Counted from the first letter of the stretch, positions 33,251 through 45,270 are shown. The stretch: 64,000 nucleotides of DNA from Copromyces sp. CBS 386.78 (GCA_030685235.1 MU839087.1:62001-126000), one strand, 5' to 3'. Program-made: numbers and translations. The notes: a model not told the origin generated them from the sequence alone.

Positions 33251-36146
33251 CTAAGCAGATCCAGAGCCAAACTTAGCGATATACTCCTCGTGAAGCTTCT
33301 TCTGCTTCTCCCACTCCTTCTTGAGCTTCTTGGTCTGGCTCTTGGGCACCTCGCTGCCGTCCGCCGCCAGCTTCGTAGGCAGACCGTCGGCGTCGAACTC
33401 GGAGTACTTGGCGTCGCTCTTGAACATGTCCTGGGGAGAAACCTTGGCCTTTTCCCACTTTTCTTGCTCGGCTTTTTCTTTGGCTTTGCGGGCTGTTTTT
33501 TTGAGGCGTCACAGTTAGCATGATCACGATGAGAATGGAACAGGGGAAGTGAAAGTGGGCAAAAAGACAACAAAAAAACTCACCCTCCTCCTTCTGCCTC
33601 GCCTTCTCAGCCAACAACGCAGCCTTCTCCTCGCGCGCCTGAATCAGCTTAGCAGCCGGCACGAACTTGACGAGACTAGGTCCGTCAACGCGGTCATCGA
33701 GCTGCACGCCGAGATCGGTAAGGTCGTAGTCACGAATACGGTCGCTGAGCGCAAGGATCGCCTGCTTAACCTTGGGGTCGAGGGCAGCGCCCGAGGAAAT
33801 GGTGGCGCGCAGCTCGTCGCGGAGCTTGGAGGTGGCGCGGATGAAGGGAAGCGCCAGCTTCTCAGCGTCCTTCTCGCCGCTCCTCTCGAGCTCGGCGAAC
33901 TCCGCTTCGGGGTTCTGCTGCTCGAGGAGGGACTTGATGGACTTGCCGGAGAGGTCAAGAGAGGCAACCTCCTGCTTGACCTGATTGAATACAGCGGCGT
34001 AGGGCTTGACGGCGGTCTGGGGGTCGACGTTGGCCTTGTTGGAGGCGGTGGCGGAGGACCAGCCCAGACCTTGGTAGGGGGGCTGGGCGCTGGCGTCGAG
34101 ACCAAAGATGCCGACAATCTTGGTGACCCAGCGGGCAACGGACTCGAGGGCTTGGACGTTGGGGTTGCCGGAGTTCATGTAGATGTTGGCATTGCGTACA
34201 AGCTTGAGGAGAACCTGCATGGCGATGGGTGTGTCGAAAGAGTTCCTGAGAGCGGCGTCGAGGTCCTTCTTGGCTTGCTCAAAGTCGTCGAGCAGACCCT
34301 TGGCGCCAGCGTCCTCAGAGAGGGAGAGGTCCTTGATGCTGGACGAAGCGTCAACCTCGGACAGGCGAGCCTTGATGTTGGTGAAGAAGTTGTCGAGAGT
34401 GGTCTCCCAGTTGTCGGCCTGTTTCCTCATGTCGGGGGAGATCTCGACACCGTCGTTCCAGCGGCTGAGCAGGAAGACGATACGCATGTTGCGGGCGGTG
34501 TAAGTAGAGGCGAGAGCGTCTTGTATCGTCTGGAAGTTCTTCAAGCTCTTGGACATTTTGCTTCCGGCAATGGAAAGATGGCCCATGTGCTGTATGGAAT
34601 GTCAGCATTTCACCCGAAACCATAGCCATAACAAGGAGCCTTACCAGGAAGTACTTGACCCAAGTGTGCTCACCCTTGCAGCAGTCATGGAAGTAAGCCT
34701 CACTCTGAGCCAGCTCGTTGTCGTGATGGGGAAACGCAAGATCGATACCACCAGAGTGGATATCCATCTGTTCGCCCAGCTTGTCGGAAGCCATGACGGA
34801 GCACTCGATGTGCCAACCGGGGCGACCGGCACCCCAAGGGCTGGGCCAGTAGGGCTCACCAGGCTTTGACTTCTTCCAGAGGGCAAAGTCGCCGGAACGC
34901 TTCTTGCCTCCCAAAGCGGTCGAAAGAGAACCCTCTCCCTCCTCTTGCAGAGCAGTGTCGTTCTTGCTCTCGGGGCGAAGGCGAGCATAGGTGTTACCGG
35001 CCTTCTCAAAGGCGCCAATGTCGAAGTAAACGGAGCCGTCGGCCACGTAGGCAAATCCCTTTTGGATAATCTGCTCGACGAAGGCGACAATCTGGGGAAC
35101 ATATTCAGTGACGCGAGTGATGACATCGGGGGGAAGGACGTTCAAAGCCTCCATGTCGTCAGCGAAGGCCTGCTCCATCGTCTTGGTGAGGTCGGTAAAG
35201 ATGGTCTGATCGCTAGTGTCGATGGTCTCCTTGTAGAGCGAGTCGAGGTAGGGTAGGAGGACGTCCTCGGCGGCATCGAGACCGGAACCGTTCTTAAGTG
35301 CTTCGGCAGCAGCATCCATGTTGTTGAGGTGCATCTTGACCTTGGCCTCGGCATCGCCAGGTTTTGTCTCGGGCACAAGGGGTCCACCGGCCAGGACAAC
35401 ACCGTAACCAGTGTCTTTCCGCTCCTGATAGTTCTTCTCGTCTAGTGGGGCAGCATCTTCGGGTGCAAGGAGGGGAAGGTTCTTGGTGTAGGCCTGGAAG
35501 GCCTTAAAGATAAGATGGCGGATCTGCTCAGGGGTATAAGGCTTCTCCTTTTCCAACTCCAGGAGCCTCTTTCTCCTTGCCTTGATAATGATCTGGGGAA
35601 AGGCAGATTAGTATAGACGTTTATGGGTGAGCAGTGTATAAACCTACCTTGTCATCGACATCTGTGTAGTTCATCTGTGGTGAAGTGTTAGCGCATATTC
35701 ATGGACTATCCATCTCTGGTGATATATCTCAGTATACACATACCACAAAGTTGACTTTGTAATCGAAGTAGTGCATAAGGATGCGGCGAATGATATCTGT
35801 CGAAACATAGTTACGGGCATGGCCCAAGTGGCTGAGATCGTACTAACAAGTGTTAATGGAAGGAAATCAAGTACAAGTCCAGTTCTCAGTAACATACAAC
35901 AGTCGGTCCGCAGGCGTACCAGCTGACGGCACCCTCCTCCCTTGGTACAAACGGCACGGGGGGGCCCGGCTTGAGAGTGCTGTGAAGGGTGATGGCGGCC
36001 ATTATGAACGGCGACGATGTGAATGGGCGGCGGGGGTATGGTGATGAAGGGAGAGGACGAGCAAAAAGACGAATTGGTCTTGTACTAATAGCCGCGATAG
36101 TCCTGGTCGAAGGAATGAGGCCGCGTAGACGGGCAAAGGAGTGCAT
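33251..36146 (-). CDS. crs1: Cysteinyl-tRNA synthetase, likely mitochondrial and cytosolic forms
   Basis: Six exons (36146-35898, 35842-35744, 35674-35648, 35592-34645, 34589-33584, 33492-33251) give 856 residues. It is a class I synthetase charging tRNA-Cys. Visible are the zinc ligand Cys in WYACGPTV, the HIGH-type motif [13 protein letters not shown] after the first splice, [10 protein letters not shown], the WHIECSVM zinc/cysteine-binding tract, [13 protein letters not shown], and KMSKSLKNF. The C-terminus is a fungal/metazoan-type extension with Lys/Glu-rich helices ([17 protein letters not shown]). The first 48 residues are Arg/Ser-rich and free of acids, as in a mitochondrial presequence. 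An in-frame ATG at codon 49 (36002) begins [12 protein letters not shown], where cytosolic enzymes normally start. One gene therefore probably supplies both compartments. Confidence 0.94.
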
Positions 36147-36898
36147 TCGGTGGTGGGAGATATTTCCAGCCCTAACAAATATAAAGTCGAGAATTAGCCA
36201 AAGGGTCTCGCATTCCAGAAGTGGAAGAGGTCAGCGTGGCCCTTCGAAACCGTATGTATGACTCCAATAAAAAGTCGACCGAGTGAGAGCAGTGAGGTAA
36301 AACCTGCAGACCTCGCTTGCATTGCTTAGACTTAATGCCCGGTATTCACGCCCGAAAGAAAATGAATGAGTCAAGCCACACCTTTTGTTATAACACCGGG
36401 GACTTATCTGTCACTTTTGGGTGTTCGAATCCCACAACAAGGCGCTGAATGGTCCGAGTCGCAATTGGAAGATGGTGCAATCTTTCAAGAGACTTGGCGG
36501 GGCAACAACCATGTCCTTCAGTGAGACAAGACAAAGCCGCAAATTGCAATGTAGTTCCCCACCCAAATGTGGCGCATCTGTGGTCTTTTGCAGATTCTGG
36601 ACTCTCTCCAGCCACATTATGGTAGAGGAGCTATGACCACTGCAGGGGTGAACTCGATGCGGGGGATCTCCGACCGGGTCGTCCCGTTTTCCTCCACTTT
36701 CACATTTCAGTTGAATTGTGCATTGATTGACTTGAGGGTTCCAGATTCAGTCTTCCATTTTGTTAGGAGCCCAAGTACTCAGCTCAACCTCCAGCATCGC
36801 CCCGAGTAGGCAGATACTCATATCATGTGAGACCGCCGGACCACCACTCACAGCCCAACTCCGCCCAACACGCCGAATGCCCGAGTTACCGACAGCGT
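36147..36898. other. CysRS promoter and 3' region of the neighbouring gene
   Basis: No gene recognised. A tRNA-like TGTTCGAATCCCA occurs at about 36422 but has no cloverleaf. Confidence 0.45.
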
Positions 36899-37402
36899 CT
36901 ACTTGTCCAAAGAACCGAGCTTCCTGATCACGGCAGCCGCCATGTCCTTCTCATTCTCCAAAAACTCGATGCCGTATCTCTTTGCGACAATCTGGACATG
37001 GCCTCTCTTCTTGTACTCCTTGTGACAACACACAATGGCCTTGCTGGTGCACGCGCAGAGACCAAGCTCCAGCAGACTGATAGGCGCAAGTGTACTAGGT
37101 CCGTAGTATATCAGGACTATGTCTGCCCTTTTCTGCATATCCAGTTCCCATTCGACTTGCTCGCGGAAGGGCGCACACGTTATCTCTTCCCGCCATTCAA
37201 CCCAGTCAGGTGAAACCGGATTGATGACTGTGATGGGAAGACGTGAGAGTTGCCTGGCCAAGTTGTCACGCCAGTCGGGTTCATCTCCTATCTTGGTTGT
37301 GGTCCCGGCTAAGAAGACGGATTTCTTCCCAGTGAATTTGGGACGCTCTGGGGCGCGAACCAGCTGTAAGGGGCCACTTTCTGGAGAGGCTGGATGTGCC
37401 AT
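36899..37402 (-). CDS. Nucleoside 2-deoxyribosyltransferase-like protein
   Basis: A single exon of 167 residues resembling the small Rossmann-like nucleoside 2-deoxyribosyltransferase family, which exchanges bases on deoxynucleosides or cleaves related glycosidic bonds. Visible features are the first strand and loop KSVFLAGTTTKIGDEPDWRDNLARQL, ITVINPVSPDW, and the diagnostic EWELDMQKRADIVLIYYGPSTLAPISLLELGLCA, whose Glu in LLELG is in the position of the family nucleophile. GHVQIVAKRYGIEFLENEKD follows. No signal peptide. Fungal members are mostly uncharacterised, so true activity is open. The gene ends close to the pogo-type element on its promoter side. Confidence 0.82.
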   Translation of the reverse strand: MAHPASPESGPLQLVRAPERPKFTGKKSVFLAGTTTKIGDEPDWRDNLARQLSRLPITVINPVSPDWVEWREEITCAPFREQVEWELDMQKRADIVLIYYGPSTLAPISLLELGLCACTSKAIVCCHKEYKKRGHVQIVAKRYGIEFLENEKDMAAAVIRKLGSLDK

Positions 37403-37774
37403 CTTGTTGGTAAGGCTTTGCCCGGCGGATGTTCGGTATGTCTGATATCGAGTGGAAGACAGTGTCTGATTCTAGGGAAAATGAGGTGTCAAGGCTGGCG
37501 AGGTCGACCAAAAGGAAAACAAGAGGCTGATGATAACGGGGAAAAAAAACAAAATGAACCAACAAATTTATAACGCAGAGTTAAAGAAGAAAACAAAAGA
37601 GAAGCCTAGAAAAATGCCCAACGAGGAGGCTACGAAAGCTACCTAAAAATGAATATAAGTTTTGGTCATATGTTCCGTGGTTCCATGCGAGGACTGAGGT
37701 GGCTGCCACGCTGGAGGGCAGTGGAGGCTGCCTCCAACCCGTGAACCAGTCCCGTGCAACCTGCACCGACCACC
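37403..37774. other. Promoter of the deoxyribosyltransferase-like gene
   Basis: No gene. A-rich tracts lie around 37540-37620. The transposon starts 372 bases before the start codon and may have cut off part of the promoter. Confidence 0.45.
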
Positions 37775-37776
37775 TA

Positions 37777-37851
37777 CCCGTGCCACACCCCCACTCCCTA
37801 AGTGGGTGCTCACTACTCATACGGCCACACCAGTAAAACGGCCACGCACAA
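37777..37851 (+). repeat. Left terminal inverted repeat of the pogo-type element
   Basis: It starts CCCGTGCCACACCCCC directly after TA and is the reverse complement of 39732-39806 with a few mismatches. Confidence 0.93.
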
Positions 37852-39731
37852 TAGAAATCTGGCATTAATGAAGCTATTCAGAAAGGACTAGCTGTATCCC
37901 GAATTTCCTATATCCCAGTTTGAGTACTTCGAAAGGTAGAAGCCTTCGTGCCCTCCGCCACTTATTGGCTAGCTTTATAGTATTAGCACCCCATTTTTTC
38001 GCTTTATTTCGAGCTTATTGGTTCGCTTTCTCGACTTTCTTAATAGCGGCTTTAATATTATTATTAATTCGTTTAAATACTATAGCACGGCTATTAAAAA
38101 CCTTTAGTATACCCCTAGCCTATATAGACTGGTTTTTAAGTAATTTATGCCGCCGGGCAATAGTTTTAATATATTGGGTTCTACCTAGATTATATTTTAC
38201 CTGTACTAGCTTAGTTGCAGTAATTTCACCCCCCTTTATATAATTTAATACTATTTTTTTGAATGATAGAAATAAATTATCCTTATTCTCGATAGTTTCG
38301 TATAGTTGGCTAGCTGCTCTATTTACTTAACGAAGATTGTTTAGTATTTTGAACGGTATTAAGGGTGTTAATAACGGTTCTAATAGAGGGGTAGGTATAC
38401 GGCGGGCAATACGATCCTTAAGGGGACTTAGTACTGCTTAAGGTCTATATAGCCAAATACCAGTCTTCTTAAAGGTTGAGTAAATAGTCGTAAATTTGAA
38501 TGCTTTTTTTCTTATCCCTTCGAATATAAATAAAAATTCTAGTTTAATAATATTTATATAACTATTATATACGAGTACGTTAAATATTTGAATATAATAG
38601 TACTTAAGCAGTTGAAAGACTACTATATTTAATAATTGTAGTAGATAGGTAAAATAGGGAGGTAAGCCGAAATATATAATATTGTTATCGTTATAATATT
38701 GTAGAAATTCCTTTGTATAGTGTAAATTATAACCATTAAATATTATTAGCCGCTTCCTTCCCTTTTAGAATTTCTTTAAATATTTATTTTAGTACTTTAA
38801 TTATTAAAGCCATAGTTCGTTATTTAAATATTTAATAGATATAATAGCGATGCGTATACGGGGGTCTAGCTCTTTAATATTATATTAATTTAATATATAG
38901 AATTGGCCGGTAAAGATAATAAAGTTAGAGTAATATTGCCTAATTGCGGAAATAGCTTTAATATACGTTATTAATTTATAGTTTTCGGGTATAGCGAAAT
39001 AATAGGCTCGCTTCTTCTTTGTAACGACGAATTAATTTTTCCCTATACCGATATAGAATTTTATTTTATTTATATTTTAAATATTTAAAGTTGTGAAACC
39101 TTTTATCGAAATTACTTTATAGAGTTTTTCGAAGTATGCTGCTACCTATTATATTAATTATTAATAATTATATATATAAACGATATTTGAATAGTAGATT
39201 TATTTTATTTATATTTTTATTCTCTTTTTTAATACAGTCTATTTTCTTTTAACGAACCTTCGAATATTTATAACGTTTAATAAATTACGTTACTTAGTTA
39301 ACGCTAACGTAGGGTAATTCTTAGTCTTCGTCGTTATCGGTATTGTAATCCTTATTTTAAAGTAGGAAATTTATAGTATTTTTAATATATAATAGTTATA
39401 CTACTAAGTTGATTTTATTGAGACGGTCGATATAGTTGTATAGAGCTTTCTTATTAGTAACGGTGAATTTAGTCTTTATTAAGGGTACGCCTTTCTTAGG
39501 AGGGATCCCCTTAATGCGGTTATAAAGGCGTTTGCGGGGTATTTTAAAGGTTTTATATAGTTAGGTAATTGGGACGTCGGGATTTTCGCAATGAAAATCG
39601 ATAGCGCGTTGGAAACGACCCTCTATTATTGATTAGTGATATTTGGAAGTGATGTGACGTGGTGTTGTTAATAATAATAATAATGTGTAAAGAGAGGGGG
39701 TTGTAGGAAGTTCGAAATTATTGTTGTGCAG

Positions 39732-39806
39732 TTGTGCGTGGCCGTTTTACTAGTGTGGCCGTATGAGTAGTGAGCACCCACTTAGAGAGTGGGGGTGTGG
39801 CACGGG
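39732..39806 (-). repeat. Right terminal inverted repeat of the pogo-type element
   Basis: It ends GGGGGTGTGGCACGGG followed by TA, mirroring the left end. Confidence 0.93.
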
Positions 39807-40121
39807 TAGTACTCCACCTATCGGTCGTGCTTCACCTTCCGAATCCACACTGCCCCTGCAACTTCACTGACTGCATGTCCTACGTCTACCTAGATCGTTT
39901 GGACGGTTTGGTGGGTTTGTTAGTGTTTAGGCGGTAGCCTCTCTAGCCCACTAACATTAGGTATGTAAAGTGGACGTGGACACGTCACGGTCCAATCGAC
40001 TTCGTGCGTCGCGTCAACTTGAACCAGACAACCGAGGAATTTTCATCCACTTTATATCTGCTTGCCATCATATGTTGCACTGACGGCTTATCATTCCCCC
40101 CCCTTTGGCTTTCTTCTTGCC

Positions 40122-43100
40122 ATGCCAATTTTGCCGACTTCCGCCTCTCCTCCCGCGCGTCGGTCAAATGTGAACAACAACCACCACCATTCACCAGCAG
40201 CAAATACGAGAAGCAGTAAAGAGAACATCGCAATATCAACGGGTTCTCATGGCGACGACGACGATATCGGGCAGCGGCATCGCTCGCCGCGGAAAACACG
40301 GGAACATGACGCGGCAACGACAAGCGGAAGGTTGAGTGCATCTCGTCCCAACACCGCGACGCCATCACAAGGTTCCTCAGCAACAGCAACCCTTCACTCA
40401 CCACCCAAACCCAAACCTGTGTACAAGATGAAGAGAACCGGTCATGGTGGCCCTTCTTCACTCAGGTCAGGATTTGTTATGACGGCTAAAAGTGAGCATG
40501 CTGGAGCTGCTCATGCAAAGTCTGGACTCTCTGGAAAACATCGCAATGGAGACAACAACCCGAACGCCTCAACCTCAACCTCATCCCGCACGCCTCTCTC
40601 CAATATTCCAGCAGGAGCAAACTACAACCCACCCCGGCCAACCTCAACCTCTGCCTCAACATCCACTCAGGGCAGCCATCAGAAATCAAAACCCCAACCA
40701 AGACAAGAGCCTGATTCGGACATGATCCCCATGGACGATATTCAGGACTCGGACCTAATAAAGGCCCAACTCGCCATGGACGCTTTGGGTGCCACTCCGG
40801 CGACCCGCTCCAAGACCCAAGCACCGCCAAACCCGCCAAACCCGCCAACAACCGAAACCGCTCCTGCCGCCGAAGCCCTTGATACTAGCGCCTACAAGGT
40901 CTGGAAGGATGAGGCCACGGGAAAGTTACTATCCACCTACGGTGCACTCTTACCTCCCGGTTATGAACAATCAGATCAACCCGACCTCCCCTGGATTTGT
41001 CCGATCAGAACTTGCCGAGCCCTCTTACCTGGCCTCACTGGCCTGGGCAGACATTTTGGTCTGGTCCACCGTGCTTGTCGATTAAACGATAATCTGGACG
41101 GCACCTTGACAGACCTTCGAAGATATGCGGACCCCACCCCCGGCGATGGTAGGAAATTCGGCGGCATTACCAAGTCCTGTGTCATTGTATCCAAAAAGTA
41201 CATGAGCCTTGCAGAATCACCAATGGTCGAGCCTAGGCCCTACGCGCACCATGCTCAAAACAAACTCAAGCCCATACAAGAAGTACCCAAGCGTGAGCTT
41301 CGTCGACGGTCGCAAATCGTTGCAAGTGGAACCATCCAAGTCTCAGCCATGGGTGACGACGAGCTCAACCCCCAGGGTGAGGTCAAGGGTGCTATTGTTC
41401 CTTCCAGCGAGGGGCCCGCGGAGAAGATGTTGATGAACGCAAAATCCGGACGTCCATACAACATGTGGCCTGGCACGTTTTTCCCACTTTTACTCTTCTT
41501 ATCTAACCTGGCTAACTGTTTACAGACGAATCTGGGGAGTTGAAAGACTTATTGGGCACCTTGCTACCGGACAAATGGGCCCTCTATACGGAACATCCCA
41601 CCCACCAGTGGATATGCCCAGTCAGATCATGCCGGTGGTTATACAGCGCGAGGTCTCACCTTGCCAGGCACTTCAAAATGAGATACTACGGCTGCCGGTT
41701 TAATGACAATCTGGACGGGACTTTTACTATTGTCAAGCGCCCTGCCACTCTCCCACTTGAGCAACTTCGGATCGACTTCGGCAATAATCCACCGGCCGTA
41801 ATATCGCGTGGACCAAATCATACTGAACCATTAGCGGAACCTCAAATGTCCCAAAACTATATCAACCGAAAGCTACGAGAACACCGCAGAGGCAAAAGTT
41901 CCGCAGCGGGTAGCTCGATCGCGGAGACTACCATCAAGGACGGCAGAGACTTGCAAAAAACGCGTCACACAGAACGTACAAACTCCTCAGCTGGAAATGC
42001 TCGCGTTATCTCATCCGATGTTGGGTTCGACAAGGATACCGACGGCCGGCCTTACACCAATTTGTTGAACCCGGAAAATAATCGGTATCAAGTGACCCGA
42101 GGATTGATACCTGAAGGCTACAAACTTGACCATCAAGCGTATCCCCTTCGGCCTTGGATATGCCCTATCAGGTCGTGCAGACTGCTCATCAGGACGCAAG
42201 CAGCTTATAGCAATCACTGGACCATATACCATCCCAACGTATGCGTAAACGACAACCAAGACGGGACTTTTAGCATCGTTGAAGGTCGCAACAAGAGCGG
42301 TGCTCGTGTTGTGTCTAGGGGCCCAATGGGATATGACGAATCACCCTTGAAAGAGGCGCAGCTGCCTATCAAGGAACGGGAGCGTGTTGTGGAGCTGGAT
42401 ATGTGGACCGGCGACGATGGCCATCAACAAACTCGCGTACCAGGCCTGGGACACCGAAAGCGGACTTTCAACGAGGTGTCAGTAACACCACCAGAACCAG
42501 AACTAGAAGAGGAACAAGTTGGAGACCCCAAAGGACTGCGGCGATATATTACTTCCCAGATTGGTGGCAACTTCCCCGATATCGACGAGACGGAACTGGA
42601 AGTCCTCCTCGCTTTACCCCGTCGCCGAGATCTCAACTTGAAGCACCCTATTCCAGTAACCCACACTCTGACACTCAAGCAACTTACCTCAGTAATTGTA
42701 CAACTTACTGGGCGTGAGAGTCCCAAGGCGTGTACTGCGTGTCGGCGCCAAGCAGGGCCTTTTAAGGGCTGCGTCTCCATACTGCCCAGGGTCAGCGTTG
42801 AATTGACCAGATTGGTCGGTTCCAGTTATCGGAATACTTGTGCGAACTGTCTTTACGCCAATACGTACAATGCGTGCAGTATCAAGAAACTGACAAAGAT
42901 CGAAGAGAAGCGTGCGACGACGGGTGTGGTTGCACTTGGTGGTAGTGTTGATGGAGATGAGACAGGGGACGATGCCGAAGACGAAGCGGATGAGGAGGAC
43001 GACGAGGAGGAAGCTTATGAGTACGACGAGCAACTCGGTGCCACGGTCATTCGGCGATCGCAGAGATTACCTAGTATACCCCCTACGGAAGAAAGCGAGG

Positions 43101-43773
43101 CAGATATGGACGGGGTACCACCGCCCCGGAAAGTCATCACTTTCAAGGACCCATCACCAACTTACGCTTCAGCTAGCTTGGATGCTGCAGAAGAAGAGGA
43201 AGAAGAACGTGAAGATATCGAGCACCGCCGCGCCAGCAAACGTCTCCGGACAAGGGAACAGAGCGCCATAACAACAACCTCAATTCAGGCTACCGCCGCC
43301 GCTGCCCGGTCTCTATTGGTGTCAAGAGAGGATCTGGTAACCGAAGATTGGGAAAGAGGAACAAGAGGGGTTCTCCCCAATCGGAGCCAGCCATCCGAAA
43401 GTAAGCCAAACCTTCTATCCCGTCCCTCTCCTATCAAGTCCGAAATACTAACAACCCCATGTTATTGTTAGACCTCGTCTACTCCTCCTCCTATCTCTCT
43501 GCTAACCATACCGTCCAAATCTGTAAATCAACCACACTGACAACCCTTACCATCACCTCGGGTAGCACCCACAAGCTTCCCCTTGACCGGTCCCGCACCC
43601 AAATATGCATGCTCGTCAGCGGCAAGCTGAGGGTGACAGTAAACGATGGCGAAGAGGAGTTTGTCGTTGGACCACGTGGTGTGTTCAAGCTCAGCCCGGG
43701 GGTGACGTGCTTGCTGGAGAATTGGTGCTATCTGGATGCGGCGGTGCATGTCACTACTGTGGCTGATCGCTAG
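40122..43773 (+). CDS. Three-finger, DUF3716-like and cupin-like protein
   Basis: Three exons (40122-41472, 41526-43400, 43472-43773) join in phase to 1175 residues. A low-complexity N-terminus precedes three related finger repeats: WICPIRTCRALL...GLGRHFGLVH (about residue 290), WICPVRSCRWLY...HLARHFKM (about 480) and WICPIRSCRLLI...YSNHWTIYH (about 660). Each is followed by CRxNDNLDGTFxIV-like wording. Near 850-910 is a cysteine-rich domain, ACTACRRQAGPFKGCV...NTCANCLYANTYNACSI, resembling fungal DUF3716. After an acidic stretch, the last exon encodes a cupin-like beta barrel (ICMLVSGKLRVTVNDGEEEFVVGPRGVFKLSPG), similar in pattern to the Mif2/CENP-C cupin. A nuclear DNA-binding oligomeric role is inference. 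The first intron is GC-AG. Start could also be 40062. Confidence 0.78.
41473..41525 (+). other. GC-AG intron
   Basis: This 53-nt intron begins GCACGT, has the branch-like GGCTAACTG and ends TTTACAG. No GT donor nearby keeps the frame, whereas this one joins MWP to DESGELKD in phase. Confidence 0.65.
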
Positions 43774-45270
43774 TTATTTCCGGTCGGTGCTCGGAAGAAG
43801 GGTGAAATGGTTGGAGATGCAAGCTGCCAGCTGTGAGATAGAGCAGGCAGGCGTGTCGTGCGTTCTGTGTTCTGCGTTCTGCATTCTGTGGTACAGTAGA
43901 GACCCCTGAAACTGCATCCTCCAGATACTGCATATGCTCCAGTTAGTGCATAGGATTTGGCTGCCTGAATTCTCCTTTTCAGGCCAAACTCAAGTCCAAG
44001 AACTGCATATATGCCACTTAGTGCATAGAATTTCCCGGTCTGGATTACATGCAAAATCAGGGGGTTCGGCTGTATGCGTTTACGCATGCGTGCCTGATTG
44101 GAGTTTTGGGGGGGAGGGAGTTTTGGGAGGAAAACAAAAGTCATCGGGTTTTAAACCCGTTTATTCGCCGCAAACGGTTTATTATCGCGGCGGCGGGGGA
44201 ATGGAAGTTGGAAGGAAGGTCTTACCTCATGATAAGACTCTGACAGGTGCTCGGTAATGCAAGCGACTGGAATGGGCCATGTTTGTTGACGAGAGACATC
44301 CAAAGGGACGATCGTAAAATTTCAAAACAAAAACTTGCCAGGAACCAGGAACAGATGCTATTGGCAGGCCCCAGCCTCTCGGTTGTGATTCGTTTGTAAT
44401 GTTATGCATACCATACATACATCACATACAACATAAACATCAATGACTGCGACCGTTATGTCTAGGCCTCGACGCACCGCATGCTTTCCTGCATTCTAGT
44501 TCGACCGAACGGTAACCGAGCCGCAGTCCGGACCCCCCCCCCGCCCCCTGTTGTCAGCAAGTCGGGTCCGGATGCAGAGCCCACACCAGTGACACCACCG
44601 ATCCGGATGTTATCTTTATCGGATGCAGTCGGTTGCATGACGGGGATGCAACGGATGAGGGGAGGATGAGGGGAGGAAGAGGGGAGGAAGAGGGGAGAGA
44701 TAGGGATTGCAGAGTTCAGAAAGGAATAAAAGGATGGCTGATTCCTTCGTCTGGTTTGATTAATTCTTTTTCTCATCAAAAGTCTTGCTTTACATTCGGT
44801 GATCCATCAGTTTATCGTCACGGTCCTGTTGCTCCGGAAAAGTTTTTGATATTCAGCGATTCTATACCCAGCCAGTATCTGTACTTCCACTGTCCAGTCA
44901 CCTCAAGTCTCGACCCTCGGTGTTACCAGCTACAACAACATCCTCTGCCTTACGAGCTTATCTACCCCTCGGTTTCCTTACACAAACTGTCATTAACCTC
45001 CGAGAATCGCTCTCCATCCACCATCCCATCCCAAAGGGGCATCTACCCATCCTAGCTTCATCACTACACTACACTACACTACACTACACTACACTACCTT
45101 ACTCGATATCGCCACCATCTATTCCATCCGAGTCAGTCCTCCAATATCAGCATTGCCTCCAGTCCGGTGGCAACCATAGTCGACATCACCCTTACCTCCT
45201 ACACGGGCTCGGGACTCGCTCCTGATAATAACCAACCCAACCAATCATACACAAGTCAGGCACAGACAAA
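43774..45270. other. Intergenic region with short repeats
   Basis: No gene recognised. There is a 9-mer tandem (TTCTGYG type) at about 43860-43888. A 32-base near-repeat ACTGCATAT...TTAGTGCATAG occurs at about 43927 and again at 44002. A C-run lies near 44535, GGGGAGGA repeats near 44660-44700, and a CTACA microsatellite at about 45063-45098. Confidence 0.55.
45063..45098. repeat. ACTAC/CTACA microsatellite
   Basis: About seven tandem copies of a 5-base unit in the leader region of the next gene. Confidence 0.85.

Larger units (their letters stand above)
37777..39806 (-). mobile_element. RIP-mutated pogo/Fot1-type DNA transposon
   Basis: An element of 2030 bp flanked by TA on both sides (37775-37776 and 39807-39808), as expected for Tc1/mariner-superfamily insertions. 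Terminal inverted repeats of 75 bp (37777-37851 and 39732-39806) differ at only a few sites, mostly transitions. The interior is extremely AT-rich. On the minus strand, about 39.6-39.4 kb encodes a psq-type helix-turn-helix (KIPRKRLYNRIKGIPPKKG). About 38.75-38.55 kb encodes a DDE_1 transposase core (FNGYNLHYTKEFL, FGLPPYFTYLLQLL) in which a catalytic Asp has become Asn and His residues have become Tyr. These G-to-A and C-to-T changes are the RIP signature. In-frame stops show it is dead. Confidence 0.92.

Noticed and set aside
33549..34625. 358-codon plus-strand open frame
   Set aside because: Antisense shadow of the CysRS coding exon.
36410..36445. tRNA-like TGTTCGAATCCCA
   Set aside because: T-arm stem does not pair beyond 4 bp and no acceptor or anticodon arm can be drawn.
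37920..38243. 107-codon hydrophobic plus-strand frame
   Set aside because: Lies antisense within the RIPed pogo-type element; hydrophobicity comes from AT-rich codons.
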